Shown: positions 41,635 to 50,350 of the stretch, piece by piece
Layout: every line of letters starts with the position of its first letter
Numbering within the stretch: the stretch's first letter is position 1
DNA from: Dactylosporangium sp. AC04546
GTDB taxonomy: Bacteria; Actinomycetota; Actinomycetes; Mycobacteriales; Micromonosporaceae
Direction: 5' to 3'
NCBI RefSeq assembly: GCF_022095675.1
Contig: NZ_JAHYSG010000054.1
Span: 16,489-80,488, forward strand
Length of the DNA stretch: 64,000 nt
Translations under genes and position numbers: made by a program
Notes under the pieces: generated by a model
The model's input: the letters and a program-made list of their open reading frames with translations, nothing else
What the model was told of the DNA's origin: nothing
The model's database searches: none

Positions 41635-41879
41635 AGACGATTCGCATATCTCCCGGCACGCCGACCTGGACCTCGATCCCGGTCGCGCACTCCAACGGCG
41701 ACGGCACGTTCACCATCCGGACCTACCAGTCGCAGGCGGCCGGTGACACCAACTGCGCCGTGCCGGCGCCGCGGACCGACGACTGCTCGCAGTTCCTGAC
41801 CTGGGCAGGCCCCGTCTTCCACCCGTACGTCACCCCGCGCGTGGCCGACTACAAGGGCCCAGCAACAGCGGCCCGATGA
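41631..41879 (+). pseudogene. 82-aa fragment resembling an FG-GAP/VCBS-type repeat
   Basis: ATG 41631 overlaps the methyltransferase stop. The product begins MKTIRISPGTPTWTSIPVAHSNGDGTFTIR and contains two Cys in NCAVPAPRTDDCSQF. The WTSIPVAxSNGDGTF pattern is characteristic of repeats in secreted FG-GAP/VCBS proteins, but only one repeat is present and there is no signal peptide. It is probably a leftover piece of a longer gene, though a coupled small protein cannot be excluded. Confidence 0.45.
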
Positions 41880-41921
41880 ATCCCGTAGGCCGCGCACCTC
41901 CCGGTGCCGGGCCTTCCCGCA

Positions 41922-43454
41922 TCAGGAACTCTTGGGGAAGGCCCGGCCCAGGAACGCGGCGAGCCGGTCGGCGGCCGTCGCCCCCTCGGGGACCGACTGG
42001 AGGGGGCCGAACGAGCCGCCCTCGGTGCGGGGCAGGTCGCGGTAGATCTCCTCGACCGTGCCGAGCAGCGCCGTCGCGACGCCGGGGGCGAGGTCGGTGT
42101 CCTGCCCGGTCGCGGCGGCGAGGTCCCAGCCGTGGACGAGCAGCTCGATGGTGACCTGCTCGACGATCCGCCACCCTCTTGCCGGCCCGTACTCCTGGGT
42201 CAGCATGCCGGGCCGTTGGAACGCGATCAGGGCCTTGGTCGCCGCCTCGCGAAACGCGCCCACGTGGTCGCCACCGAGATGGTCCGCTGTGAAGTCGCTG
42301 CGGGGGTTGCCCTCCGCGAGGCTGGTCCACATCAGGTTCTCGTAGACGAGGTGGTTCAACAGTTCCTCGACCGTCCATGCGGCGCAGGGCGTGGGGTCCG
42401 TGAACTGTTCGCGGGTGACGGCGGCCACGATTGCGTCCACCTCGGCCACCACCCGTTCGTAGGCCGCCAGGACGTCGGTGCCGGCCTCCTGGGCCGCGTT
42501 GGCGATGCTGTCCGCCAGGGCGCCGGGCGTCGGGTTGGCCCGCAGGGCGGTCATCAGCCACTGCCCCTCCCGCGCGATGCTCGCCCGCACCGGCTGTCCG
42601 TTGATGACGCACAGCAGCTGCCAGTACCGCTCGGCCCGCGCATCGGCGGCCACCTCCAGCTGCTCGAGCAGCTTCCGCCGCGGATTCTCACCTTCATCCA
42701 TGTCGTACTGCAGCGGCAGCCACGCCTCGACCACCTCGGCGACGACCGCGTCGGCCGCCGGCGAGTCCGCGGGAACACCGCTGTCGATGGCGGCGGCGAC
42801 CTTCCCCACCCAGAGATCGGTCAATGCCTCGGCGGCCGCCACGTCCCGCTCGTCGGGCGTCGCGGGCGCGTGCGCGGCGGCGTACTTGGCCATGCCCCGG
42901 ACGGCTTCCTGCAGTCGCGGATCCTGGACCAGCTCGGCCAGTTCGATCCAGGCGTCGATCTGCTCGTCGCTGGGCTCGTCGGGCAGGTCGGGAGTGACGG
43001 CGAGCAGCCCGTCCCGGTATCCGCTGGCGTCGATCTCTCCAACGGCGCCCGCGAGGAACTCCTGCACGATCGCGTGCCGCTGCTCCGTGGAGAGCCGCGC
43101 GAGGCCGCTCACGGCGGCAAGCTCCTCGGCTGTCGCCCCTCGCCGCGCGACGGCCCGCAGTACGGCACACTGCACCCGCAGGGCCCGGATCTGCGCCGTC
43201 ACCGCGTCGGCGTGCAACGCGGCGACCTCGGCGACGGTCCGTTCCCCGTCGAGCAGCTGCCGGATGGCGGACATCCCGAGTCCGAGCTCCCGCAGGCTCC
43301 GCGCCAGCTCGAGCCGCCCGACGGCAGCCTCGTCAAACCGCCGGTACCCACCGGCGCTCCGCCCGGAGGCGGGCACGACCCCGATGTCCGACCAGTGCCG
43401 GACGAGCTTGACCGACAACCCGGTCCGCTCCGCAATTTCCCCGATGCTCAACAC
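41922..43454 (-). CDS. MerR-type regulator fused to a DinB-like metal-binding domain (TIGR03086 type), 510 aa
   Basis: The N-terminal MerR winged helix is complete: LSIGEIAERTGLSVKLVRHWSDIGVVPASGRSAGGYRRF, then VGRLELARSLRELGLGMSAIRQLL. A helical middle region (about 110-320) includes ELVQDPRLQEAVRGMAKYAA. From about residue 325 a DinB/mycothiol-dependent-type bundle appears: YERVVAEVDAIVAAVTREQFTDPTPCAAWTVEELLNHLVYENL and ITIELLVHGWDLAAATG-like text. Such a fusion could be a ligand-sensing regulator or a bifunctional enzyme. It is divergent from DUF4097, with repeated TTGCAA-type motifs between them. GTG 43454 or TTG 43451 are both plausible starts. Confidence 0.85.
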   Translation of the reverse strand: MLSIGEIAERTGLSVKLVRHWSDIGVVPASGRSAGGYRRFDEAAVGRLELARSLRELGLGMSAIRQLLDGERTVAEVAALHADAVTAQIRALRVQCAVLRAVARRGATAEELAAVSGLARLSTEQRHAIVQEFLAGAVGEIDASGYRDGLLAVTPDLPDEPSDEQIDAWIELAELVQDPRLQEAVRGMAKYAAAHAPATPDERDVAAAEALTDLWVGKVAAAIDSGVPADSPAADAVVAEVVEAWLPLQYDMDEGENPRRKLLEQLEVAADARAERYWQLLCVINGQPVRASIAREGQWLMTALRANPTPGALADSIANAAQEAGTDVLAAYERVVAEVDAIVAAVTREQFTDPTPCAAWTVEELLNHLVYENLMWTSLAEGNPRSDFTADHLGGDHVGAFREAATKALIAFQRPGMLTQEYGPARGWRIVEQVTIELLVHGWDLAAATGQDTDLAPGVATALLGTVEEIYRDLPRTEGGSFGPLQSVPEGATAADRLAAFLGRAFPKSS

Positions 43455-43520
43455 CAGACCATCGTCATGTCTCCCAAGCAGGGAGAGTCAAGCCCCCAGC
43501 CGTGGCGTTTACTTCTCATC

Positions 43521-43627
43521 CATTGCAACGATTCGGGTCCTTGCGTTGCATTGAAATCAGAGCCGTTGCAATGATTTATGCCCAGTGAACTGCTACTTCA
43601 CGGTCTCTTTGCAATCTTTGCGTTGCC
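43521..43627. promoter_or_regulatory. Cluster of TTGCAA/CGTTGC motifs between merR-like and DUF4097 genes
   Basis: In a locally AT-richer gap, CATTGCAACG (43521-43530) and CGTTGCAATG (43564-43573) are exact inverted copies, both followed by ATT. TTGCGTTGCATTG (43541-43553) and TTTGCAATCTTTGCGTTGCC (43608-43627) repeat the same core. Multiple symmetrical sites in a divergent promoter region suggest a regulator-binding array, most simply for the MerR-like protein. Confidence 0.6.
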
Positions 43628-43691
43628 GAATATGCGAAGGCAACGTAGCGTTTCGCATGTCAGAAACACCGAACAAGCACAGGAGCACCCG

Positions 43692-44357
43692 ATGCAGCAG
43701 TTCGCCACCCCCGCCCCGATCGCCGCCGTCCTGGATGTCCCCGCCGGCCGGGTGCAGTTCATCGCCGCCGACCGCGCCGACACCACCGTCGAGGTCCGCC
43801 CGGCCAACCCCGGCAAGGACCGCGACGTGAAGACCGCCGAACGGACCACCGTCACCTACACCGACGGTGTCCTGCGCATCCAGGCCCCCGAAGCCAGCAA
43901 TCAGCTGTTCGGCCCCTCGGGCTCGCTGGAGGTCACCGTCCAACTGCCCGCCGGCTCCCGCGTCGAGGCCAGGGCCGCCAGCACCGAACTGCGTGGCGTC
44001 GGCCGCCTCGGCGACGTCACCTTCGACGGCGCGTACCGCCAGATCAAGCTCGACGAAGCCGCCAGCCTCCACCTGACCGCCGTCGACGGCGACGTCGAGG
44101 TCGGCCGCCTCACCGGCCCCGCCCAGATCAGCACCGCCCGCGGCGACATCCGCATCGCCGAAGCCGTCCGCGGCGCGGTCGTCCTCGAAACCCAGTCCGG
44201 CAACATCACCGTCACCGCCGCCCCGGGCGTCTCCGCCGCCCTGGACGCCGGCACCGGCCACGGCCGCATCAGCAACGCCCTCAAGAACACCGGCACCCCC
44301 GACCTCGACATCCGCGCCACCACCGCACACGGCGACATCACCGCCCGCAGCCTCTGA
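43692..44357 (+). CDS. DUF4097 family beta-helix-like protein, 221 aa
   Basis: Sequence of regularly spaced short strands: FIAADRADTTVEVRPANPG, TVTYTDGVLRIQAPEA, GSLEVTVQLPAGSRVEARAASTELRGVG, HLTAVDGDVEVGRLTG, ARGDIRIAEAVRG, LETQSGNITVTAAPG and TTAHGDITARSL. This is the DUF4097 adhesin-like pattern. No signal peptide or membrane span is evident, so it may be cytoplasmic. ATG 43692 has AGGAG 8 nt upstream. It is followed 33 bp later by the hydrolase gene and probably shares an mRNA with it. Confidence 0.85.
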   Translation: MQQFATPAPIAAVLDVPAGRVQFIAADRADTTVEVRPANPGKDRDVKTAERTTVTYTDGVLRIQAPEASNQLFGPSGSLEVTVQLPAGSRVEARAASTELRGVGRLGDVTFDGAYRQIKLDEAASLHLTAVDGDVEVGRLTGPAQISTARGDIRIAEAVRGAVVLETQSGNITVTAAPGVSAALDAGTGHGRISNALKNTGTPDLDIRATTAHGDITARSL

Positions 44358-44390
44358 ACCCGCAGCCGCTCAACAAGAAGGAGATTTCCG

Positions 44391-45608
44391 ATGGAACGCT
44401 TTTCCGAGCCAGGCCTGCGTCGAGTCCGCGACGTGCTGGCCCGGCACGTCGAGTCGGGGAAGATCCCCGGTCTGGTCGCGCTCGTCGGACGCGGCGGTGA
44501 GACGCACGTCGAGGCGATCGGGACCATGAGCCACGACGGCGGCCCACCGATGCAACGGGACACGATCTTCCGGATGGCGTCGACGTCGAAGCCGGTCACG
44601 GTCGCGGCGGCGATGATCCTGCTCGACGAGTGCCGGCTCCGGCTGGACGACCCGGTCGAGGCATGGCTGCCGGAACTGGCCGACCGCCGGGTCCTGACCC
44701 GGATCGACGCCCCGTTGGACGACACGGTGCCGGCCCGGCGGCCGATCATCGTGCGCGACGTGCTGACGTCGACGTTCGGCCTCGGCATGGACCTGACGTC
44801 GCTGGGCACCCCGATCATGAACGCGGTCTTCGAGCAGGGCCTCACGCCGGACCTGCCGACCCCGATGCCGGAGCCTGACGAGTGGATGCGCCGCCTCGGC
44901 GAGCTCCCGCTGATGCACCAGCCGGGGGAGCGGTGGCAGTACCACATCGCCAGCGACCTGCTCGGCGTGCTCGTGGCCCGGGTCACCGGCCAGCCCTTCG
45001 AGACGTTCCTGCGCGAACGCCTCTTCGATCCCCTCGGTATGAAGGACACCGGTTTCCACGTGCCGGCGGCCGACATCGACCGCCTGCCGCCGCTGTACGC
45101 CCCCGACCCGCAGACCGGCGAGTTCCACGTGTGGGACCCGGCCGAGGACGGCCGCCACAGCCGCCCACCGGCGTTCCCGGGCGGCGGCGGAGGCCTGAAC
45201 TCCACGGCCGACGACTACCACGCCTACTTCCGGATGCTGCTCAACAAGGGCATCCACAACGGCGAGCGCATCCTGTCCCGACCGGCGGTCGAGCTGATGA
45301 CCACCAACCGCCTGACCCCCGAGCAGCAGGCGGCCCGCCATACCCTGGCCACCAACAACGTCCACATCTCGTTCGGTCAGGGCCAGCACGGCGGCTGGGG
45401 CTTCGGCATGGCGGTTCGCACCCACCGCGGCGACTACGCCCCGGTCGGCCAGTACGGCTGGGACGGCGGGAGCGGCACGTCAACGTACGCCGACCCGCAC
45501 CACCAGCTGACCGGCATCCTGCTCACCCAGGTAGGCATGTCCGTCCCCGACTCGGCAAGACTGATCCACGACTTCTGGACCACGCTGTACCAGGCCATCG
45601 ACGACTGA
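44391..45608 (+). CDS. Beta-lactamase-fold serine hydrolase, 405 aa
   Basis: Class C beta-lactamase/esterase-like protein. Nucleophile motif is RMASTSKPVTVAAA with Ser64 and Lys67 (SxxK). The second motif is QYHIASDLLGVLVARV, with Tyr in the general-base position. The third-motif region is GWGFGMAVRTHRGDY or PGGGGGLNSTADDYHAYFRMLL. No signal peptide precedes the domain (MERFSEPGLRRVRDVLARHV), so cytoplasmic esterase or peptidase activity is more likely than antibiotic resistance. A very good ribosome-binding site AAGAAGGAGAT lies upstream of ATG 44391. Confidence 0.9.
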   Translation: MERFSEPGLRRVRDVLARHVESGKIPGLVALVGRGGETHVEAIGTMSHDGGPPMQRDTIFRMASTSKPVTVAAAMILLDECRLRLDDPVEAWLPELADRRVLTRIDAPLDDTVPARRPIIVRDVLTSTFGLGMDLTSLGTPIMNAVFEQGLTPDLPTPMPEPDEWMRRLGELPLMHQPGERWQYHIASDLLGVLVARVTGQPFETFLRERLFDPLGMKDTGFHVPAADIDRLPPLYAPDPQTGEFHVWDPAEDGRHSRPPAFPGGGGGLNSTADDYHAYFRMLLNKGIHNGERILSRPAVELMTTNRLTPEQQAARHTLATNNVHISFGQGQHGGWGFGMAVRTHRGDYAPVGQYGWDGGSGTSTYADPHHQLTGILLTQVGMSVPDSARLIHDFWTTLYQAIDD

Positions 45609-45695
45609 CACCCGGACCGCCCGGCGGCCGAGCGACGAGTCTTGACTCGCGCTCGGCCGCCGTCAACTCCTGCGGGTGGTGGCGTCGCCCAGTTT

Positions 45696-46094
45696 GTGCG
45701 GCGTGCCCCGGGCACAAGCCGGGATACGAGCTCGTCCGGCTTCGGCTGCATGTCGCCTCCGACGCCGAGCTGCTCAGTCTGGACCTTCCGGGCGGCGGTG
45801 CCTGCGGGCTCGACGGGCAAGTGTGGCAGCGATGGGATCCGCATGATCCGCGGTGTGGAGGACGACGCCGGGTCGAAGTCCTGGGAAGAGGCCATCTCCG
45901 GCTGGCGGTCCAACTACGCGGCCGCGCCGACGCAACTGCGCAACCAGCGGTCTGACCTGCTCGCGCTCGTGGGTCGGCGGCTGCAAGCCGGTTGGACCGG
46001 CTGGCACCCGGAGCGTGACCAGTGGTACCCCGGCATCCCGCTCGTGCTCGTGTTCGACGGCGGTGTTCAGCTGGAGCTCGCCTGGAAGACGTGA
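45696..46094 (+). pseudogene. Frameshifted remnant of a hypothetical protein
   Basis: One frame reads CPGHKPGYELVRLRLHV and then DAELLSLDLPGGGACGLDG, VWQRWDP up to about 45840. A different frame continues IRGVEDDAGSKSWEEAIS, NQRSDLLALVGRRLQAGWTGWHP and GIPLVLVFDGGVQLELAW to the TGA at 46094. Each part looks protein-like only in its own half, and no start codon precedes the first part. A 1-nt shift near 45840 together with loss of the 5' end explains this. Alternatively a short intact 83-aa protein begins at ATG 45843. Family not recognised. Confidence 0.42.
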
Positions 46095-46185
46095 AACGCC
46101 TTGTCGATCACCTGGAACACCATCGACTTGGGACCGAAGCACTGTGCTAAGAATGTCGGGCTTCAGCGCTGGACGGAGAAGGTCG

Positions 46186-46563
46186 ATGGACGACGACGAG
46201 GTATGGCCGGAGCGCAGGTTGGGCCGGCGGCACGTCACCGGCACCGTGATGGTCATCGCCGTGTTGGTGGGTGGTATCACCGCGCTGGTGCTCGCCATGC
46301 CGGGCGATGTGGACTCGCCCGGGCCGGGGCGGACCCCGTCCGCGGTGTTGTCATCCGCGCCGCAGAATGTGCGCCAGGGCGCGTCTGCGCCACCCGTCGA
46401 GGGCGGCGAACACGGAGCGGATCAGGGGCCCCCGTCGCCGCACCTGCTGCCGACGTCAGTTCCGGTACCGTCCGCGGTGCCGATCTCACCGAAGTCGGCC
46501 TCGCCGAAGCGGTCGCAGCCACCACCACCGCCGACCGAGGTCACTCCTCCGCCGGGGCGGTGA
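46186..46563 (+). CDS. Single-span proline-rich membrane protein, 125 aa
   Basis: A basic N-terminus (DDDEVWPERRLGRRH) is followed by one membrane helix (VTGTVMVIAVLVGGITALVLAM) and an extracytoplasmic tail rich in Pro and Ser (PISPKSASPKRSQPPPPPTE) with no fold apparent. ATG 46186 has GGAGAAGG upstream. The C-terminal end lies directly against the IS110 remnant, so the gene may have been truncated by that insertion. Function unknown. Confidence 0.55.
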   Translation: MDDDEVWPERRLGRRHVTGTVMVIAVLVGGITALVLAMPGDVDSPGPGRTPSAVLSSAPQNVRQGASAPPVEGGEHGADQGPPSPHLLPTSVPVPSAVPISPKSASPKRSQPPPPPTEVTPPPGR

Positions 46564-46569
46564 GGCGGT

Positions 46570-47240
46570 GTCCTGCTGCGCAGCCCGCCCAGGCCAGTTA
46601 CCTGCTGCGCACCGCACCGCCGCCGGCTGGCATCGTCGCCCAGACTCGCCACGAACTCATCGACGAACTCACCACGATCGACGCGAAGATCCGGGCCGCG
46701 GACAAGCAGCTCCACCAACTGCTGACCGCCTATGGCAGCAGCCTCACCGACCTCTACGGCATCGGCCCATCCGCGGCCGCCCGGCTGCTGGGCGACATCG
46801 GTGACATCAGCCGGTTCCGCACCGCAGCACACTTCGCTTCTTGGAACGGCACCGCACCATTCGAGGCATCCTCCGGGGACCAGCGCCGCCATCGGCTGTC
46901 CCGGGTGGGCAACCGGCGCATCAACCGGGTCCTGCACATCATGGCTATCGTCCAGCTCCGCCGCGACACCCCTGGCCGCGTCTACTACCGGCGGTGCCTC
47001 GCCGAAGGCAAGACCACGATGGAAGCGCTCCGCGCGCTCAAACGGCATCTGGCGGACGTCATCTACTAGCAGATGCGCCGTGACGCCACGGCACCCAGGA
47101 CGGGTCCGGGAGGACACTCGGGAGCGACTCTGCAATCCAGCGCGGACGGCCCAACCCCGACAACCGCCTCTTCGGACAAGTCACAACCCGGACCCGCCAC
47201 CCGCAAGCCTAGAACAACCTCGCCGCGACCCCTTGACTAG
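46570..47240 (+). pseudogene. IS110-family transposase remnant, 5'-truncated with an in-frame amber stop
   Basis: The C-terminal half of an IS110 (Transposase_20) protein: ELTTIDAKIRAADKQLHQLL, LYGIGPSAAARLLGDIGDISRF, FASWNGTAPFEASSGDQRRHRLSRVGNRRINRVLHIMAIVQL and AEGKTTMEALRALKRHLADVIY. The N-terminal DEDD catalytic half is absent. A TAG at 47067-47069 interrupts the frame at a position that is normally coding; after it the frame continues QMRRDA and GPGGHSGATLQSS to TAG 47238-47240, matching the usual IS110 tail. No terminal repeats were identified. The element is dead. Confidence 0.78.
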
Positions 47241-47304
47241 AGGGGAACCAGATGTGCGCACGGATCTTGACCAGCGGGCCCTACGATCGGGTAGAAAGAG
47301 CGTC

Positions 47305-48330
47305 GTGTTCGAACGGGTGACCGCCGAGGCGCGGCAGGTGCTGGCACTCGTGCCGCGGTACGCCGTCGCCGCTGGCCGGTCGGAAATCACCCCGGCTGAT
47401 CTCGCCGCTGCGCTGGCCGCCCGGCCGATCGGCAACACCGCCGGCGTGTGGACGACGCCGCCGTCGTCCGAGCCGGCCGAACCGACGAACGTACCTAGTG
47501 GAGGGACGGCGCCGAACAAGCCGCCCCGGTTCAATCGGGCGGCGCGAGCGGCCCTGGAACGGTCACTGCGCGTCGCACTGGACGAAGCGGCAAGGCACGT
47601 CGGCACCGAGCATCTGCTTGCCGCGCTGGTCCGCGGCGGGCCGCCGGACGTCGCGGCCGGCCTCGGCGCGCTCGGCGCGACGGCCGACGCCGTCGATGCG
47701 CTGCTCGCCCGGCTGGCCGGCAAGCCGGGTGCCGAAGGACCGCCGGAGGATCCGCGCGCTGCCAACGGGGCGGGCTCCGCCCTGACCTACACGCGTCTGA
47801 CGGTCGACGCCCGCGCCGTGGTACGGCAGAGTGCGGCGCTGGGCCGTGCCGCGGGACGCACGAACGTGACGCCGGTCGACCTGGCTACGGCGCTTGCCCT
47901 GTACGGCGGCGGCAACGTCGCCCGGCTGTGGACCGAAGCCTCGGTCCCGCCGCCGCAACCCGCCGCGCCGATCAACGACTTCGCTGCACTGGCAGGGCCG
48001 ACCGAGCAGGTGCTGGGGACGGCCGCGACGATCGCACGGGAGGCGGGCGCCGCGCAGGTCGGCACCGAGCATCTGCTCGTGGCGCTGATCCGTCACGACC
48101 ATCCAGAGGTCGTGACGCTGCTGGCCGGGCGGGGCGGCACCGCGGAGGCCGCAGCCGCGCTGATCGCCGAACTGGCCGGCGAGCCCGGTGTCGAGGCGCT
48201 GCCGCCCGCGGCCCGGCGGCCTTGGTGGCGCGCGATGCCGAGCTGGCAGGTGAACGTCGCACTGAGCTCCTTGGCCGTGGTGCTGGTGATTGTGGTGGTG
48301 TGCGTGCTCGGCCCCATCTTCGGCCCATAG
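47305..48330 (+). CDS. Clp_N repeat protein with C-terminal membrane anchor, 341 aa
   Basis: Several Clp_N-type half-repeats without any ATPase: FERVTAEARQVLALVPRYAVAAGRSEITPADLAAAL, LERSLRVALDEAARHVGTEHLLAALVRGG, LTVDARAVVRQSAALGRAAGRTNVTPVDLATAL and IAREAGAAQVGTEHLLVALIRHDHPEVVTLL. The last 35 residues hold a membrane helix (VALSSLAVVLVIVVVCVLGPIF), so the repeats face the cytoplasm as a membrane-tethered platform. GTG 47305 has AGAAAGAG nearby and TACGAT (47282-47287) as a possible -10. Its role is unknown. Confidence 0.83.
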   Translation: MFERVTAEARQVLALVPRYAVAAGRSEITPADLAAALAARPIGNTAGVWTTPPSSEPAEPTNVPSGGTAPNKPPRFNRAARAALERSLRVALDEAARHVGTEHLLAALVRGGPPDVAAGLGALGATADAVDALLARLAGKPGAEGPPEDPRAANGAGSALTYTRLTVDARAVVRQSAALGRAAGRTNVTPVDLATALALYGGGNVARLWTEASVPPPQPAAPINDFAALAGPTEQVLGTAATIAREAGAAQVGTEHLLVALIRHDHPEVVTLLAGRGGTAEAAAALIAELAGEPGVEALPPAARRPWWRAMPSWQVNVALSSLAVVLVIVVVCVLGPIFGP

Positions 48331-48714
48331 CCACGCGCGGGCCGGGCGGCACCGGGCACCGCCGGTGGGCGCGGCGCGGCGCGAGGAGCCGGCCGCGGCG
48401 CAACTGGTGGAGTGGTTTCCGACGCCCTGCCGTCAGGTGGCCATGTTGAAGCAGGCGCCGCCGGCGAAGCGACGCTACGGTCATCACCGCTGCGGGCTAC
48501 CATCGGCCGGAGCCCTAACCGCCCGACGGCAAGCCGCCACGGTTGGTGGATTGATGTACCTCCGAAGCCAAGATCAGACGCGCTGTCATCGGCAGTTCAG
48601 CGCACCGGCCGGCGCCGAACGCTCGTCACGCGGCGTGACGGAGTTCGCCGACCTTGCGCTCGCGGTCGGCGGCAGATCAGGATGCCGGCCGGGCAAACCC
48701 ACGAAGATGGCTGT
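48331..48714. other. Intergenic stretch with a dispersed-repeat copy
   Basis: No coding frame here has protein-like features. It holds one copy of the 22-bp repeat at 48586-48607 and otherwise unremarkable GC-rich sequence. Confidence 0.5.
48586..48607 (+). repeat. Dispersed 22-bp repeat, family A copy 1
   Basis: Identical over 22 bp to 53505-53526; the core is CATCGGCAGTTCAGCGCACC. Both copies are intergenic and are followed by similar but diverged GC-rich sequence. Origin unknown; may be the end of a degraded element. Confidence 0.7.
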
Positions 48715-49014
48715 GTGAAGGCGATCTACCCAGACAGTGGCGATGGGGACCCGGAGGCCGTGCCCGGCGTGCGCCCCGAAACCGAAGGTGCGGCCGACGT
48801 CAGTTCATTGACGCTCGAAGTCGATGGAGAGCTGTTCGCCCTCAGTCCAAATGCGTTCGGCGGCACCGACTACGCGTGGCTGAGCGGGCCGAACCTCGGC
48901 TACGGCTTCGGCGTGAGTCCGACCCCGGACCTGTCGCTCGACGAGCACATGGAGCACATCCGCAACTTCCTGGCCCTCGTTGACCCCACCACCGGATACA
49001 TCGAGGACGACTGA
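48715..49014 (+). CDS. Hypothetical protein, 99 aa
   Basis: Begins at GTG 48715 (VKAIYPDSGDGDPEAV) and contains SSLTLEVDGELFALSPN, TDYAWLSGPNLGYGFGV and SLDEHMEHIRNFLALVDPTTGYIEDD. The C-terminal half looks like a small folded domain, acidic overall. No motif or family is recognised. An ATG at 48682 is an alternative start. There is no clear partner gene. Confidence 0.6.
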   Translation: MKAIYPDSGDGDPEAVPGVRPETEGAADVSSLTLEVDGELFALSPNAFGGTDYAWLSGPNLGYGFGVSPTPDLSLDEHMEHIRNFLALVDPTTGYIEDD

Positions 49015-49362
49015 GCCATAGAGCCGCTTGACGTTACAGTCCACCGAGCTGCCTGCGCGACCTCCGCACGTCCTCGGGTCCGCATCCGTGGACAGCGGCA
49101 GCGCTCCGCGCTGGGCAACTCCGCGTCACAGTGGGTAGCGAGCGGATCGCGGCTACGAGCACCTGATCAAGGCGCTCCGGCGAGGGCCCGATCGGCGGCC
49201 ATGAGCGGATGCCAAGATTGCTCGATTCCCGAGCCGTGCGGACGTGATGTTGCTGCCGCCGGAGCCGATGGCCTCGGACCATGACGCAGATGAAATGGCC
49301 GACCGAACGGTACGTCGCTACGGGCCGTTTGACAGAAACGGCGTCGACGGCTGCGGGGGAGT
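49015..49362. other. Intergenic stretch with dispersed-repeat copies
   Basis: No convincing gene. It contains the 14-mer GAGCGGATCGCGGC at 49140-49153 (again at 50910-50923) and the family B repeat at 49192-49212. Confidence 0.5.
49192..49212 (+). repeat. Dispersed 21-bp repeat, family B copy 1
   Basis: Reads TCGGCGGCCATGAGCGGATG plus C; its exact reverse complement occurs at 53565-53585. The inner 13-mer GCGGCCATGAGCG recurs at 60678-60690 and a variant at about 50302. Confidence 0.7.
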
Positions 49363-50175
49363 TCAGCTGCGCCAGCGGTACACCACTGCGTTCTTGTCGT
49401 TTCGGCAGGCTTCGAGAAGCCGCTCGGCGCGTTCTCGCAATGTCGTGGTGTCGGCGTTCTGGCGATGCCTGGCGGCCCAGATGTCGGCCTCGATCGCGAT
49501 TGCGGCGCGTTCCCATTCTTGTTCCAGGCCGAAGACTCCGCTGTCCGCTGCGTCGCGGCTGTCGCGATCGATCCTGCGTCTCAACGCCTGCCGTGCCAGG
49601 CCGCTGGAACCGACGATTGCGCACCAGGGCAGCTGTTCAACGTCGATCAAGGTTGGGCTTGGTTCGGCGGCCTCGGGCAGACCGAGCGCCGGCAACAGTT
49701 CGAACGGCAGCTCGTGGCCCCAGCCGGAATTGCCGCGATAGTCGTAGGCGGCGATGGCCCGGACCTGCTCCGGGACAGGAGTCAGCCCGGCGGTGCGGGC
49801 CCACTGCTCGAGATCGGCGCCGACGGCCTCCCTCGTTCGCGCCGCTGCCTGAGGGCGATGCCGGTACGAGCATGGAGCCTCGTCAGCGGGCAGGTGGAAC
49901 GACGTGCTCCAGCCCTCGGACGTCCGCCCATGGACGCCGATACAGTCGCCGTCGTTCACATATGCGGCGAGCACGCCGCCACCGGTGGCGGCGACAAACC
50001 GTTCGCTCGCGGCAGCGAAGTCCTGCGGGTCCAGAATGCCCCTGGTCTCCAGCAGCTGCCATCCACTGCCGAGTTCGTACAGACGCTCATGCTGATACCC
50101 GAAACCGAGCGTCGCCTCCTCGACGGCGAGGACCCGGCCGGACCGCGCCAGCACGAACGTCCCGAAGAAACCCAC
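49363..50175 (-). CDS. Conserved hypothetical protein, 270 aa
   Basis: GTG 50175 is preferred because the product then begins GFFGTFVLARSGRVL, the usual start of this actinobacterial hypothetical family, and TACCGT (minus strand) lies 6 nt upstream. An ATG at 50235 would add 20 residues. Other recognisable pieces are LYELGSGWQLLETRGILDP, GDCIGVHGRTSEGWSTSFHL and LPWCAIVGSSGLARQALRRRI. No enzyme motif, signal peptide or membrane span remains with this start. Confidence 0.7.
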   Translation of the reverse strand: MGFFGTFVLARSGRVLAVEEATLGFGYQHERLYELGSGWQLLETRGILDPQDFAAASERFVAATGGGVLAAYVNDGDCIGVHGRTSEGWSTSFHLPADEAPCSYRHRPQAAARTREAVGADLEQWARTAGLTPVPEQVRAIAAYDYRGNSGWGHELPFELLPALGLPEAAEPSPTLIDVEQLPWCAIVGSSGLARQALRRRIDRDSRDAADSGVFGLEQEWERAAIAIEADIWAARHRQNADTTTLRERAERLLEACRNDKNAVVYRWRS

Positions 50176-50350
50176 TGGCGCACGGTACGCCAAGAACGCA
50201 GCGACGACCGCCGCCACGCTCGCGGCATACGACACGACCGGAACCGATGCCCTGAGCCCCAGTCACTCGGTGTTGCAATAGACCGCGCGCCGACGAGCGC
50301 GGTCGGCGGCATGAGCGCGTGTCGGCACACCGCACAAGTAGCCTCGGGGC

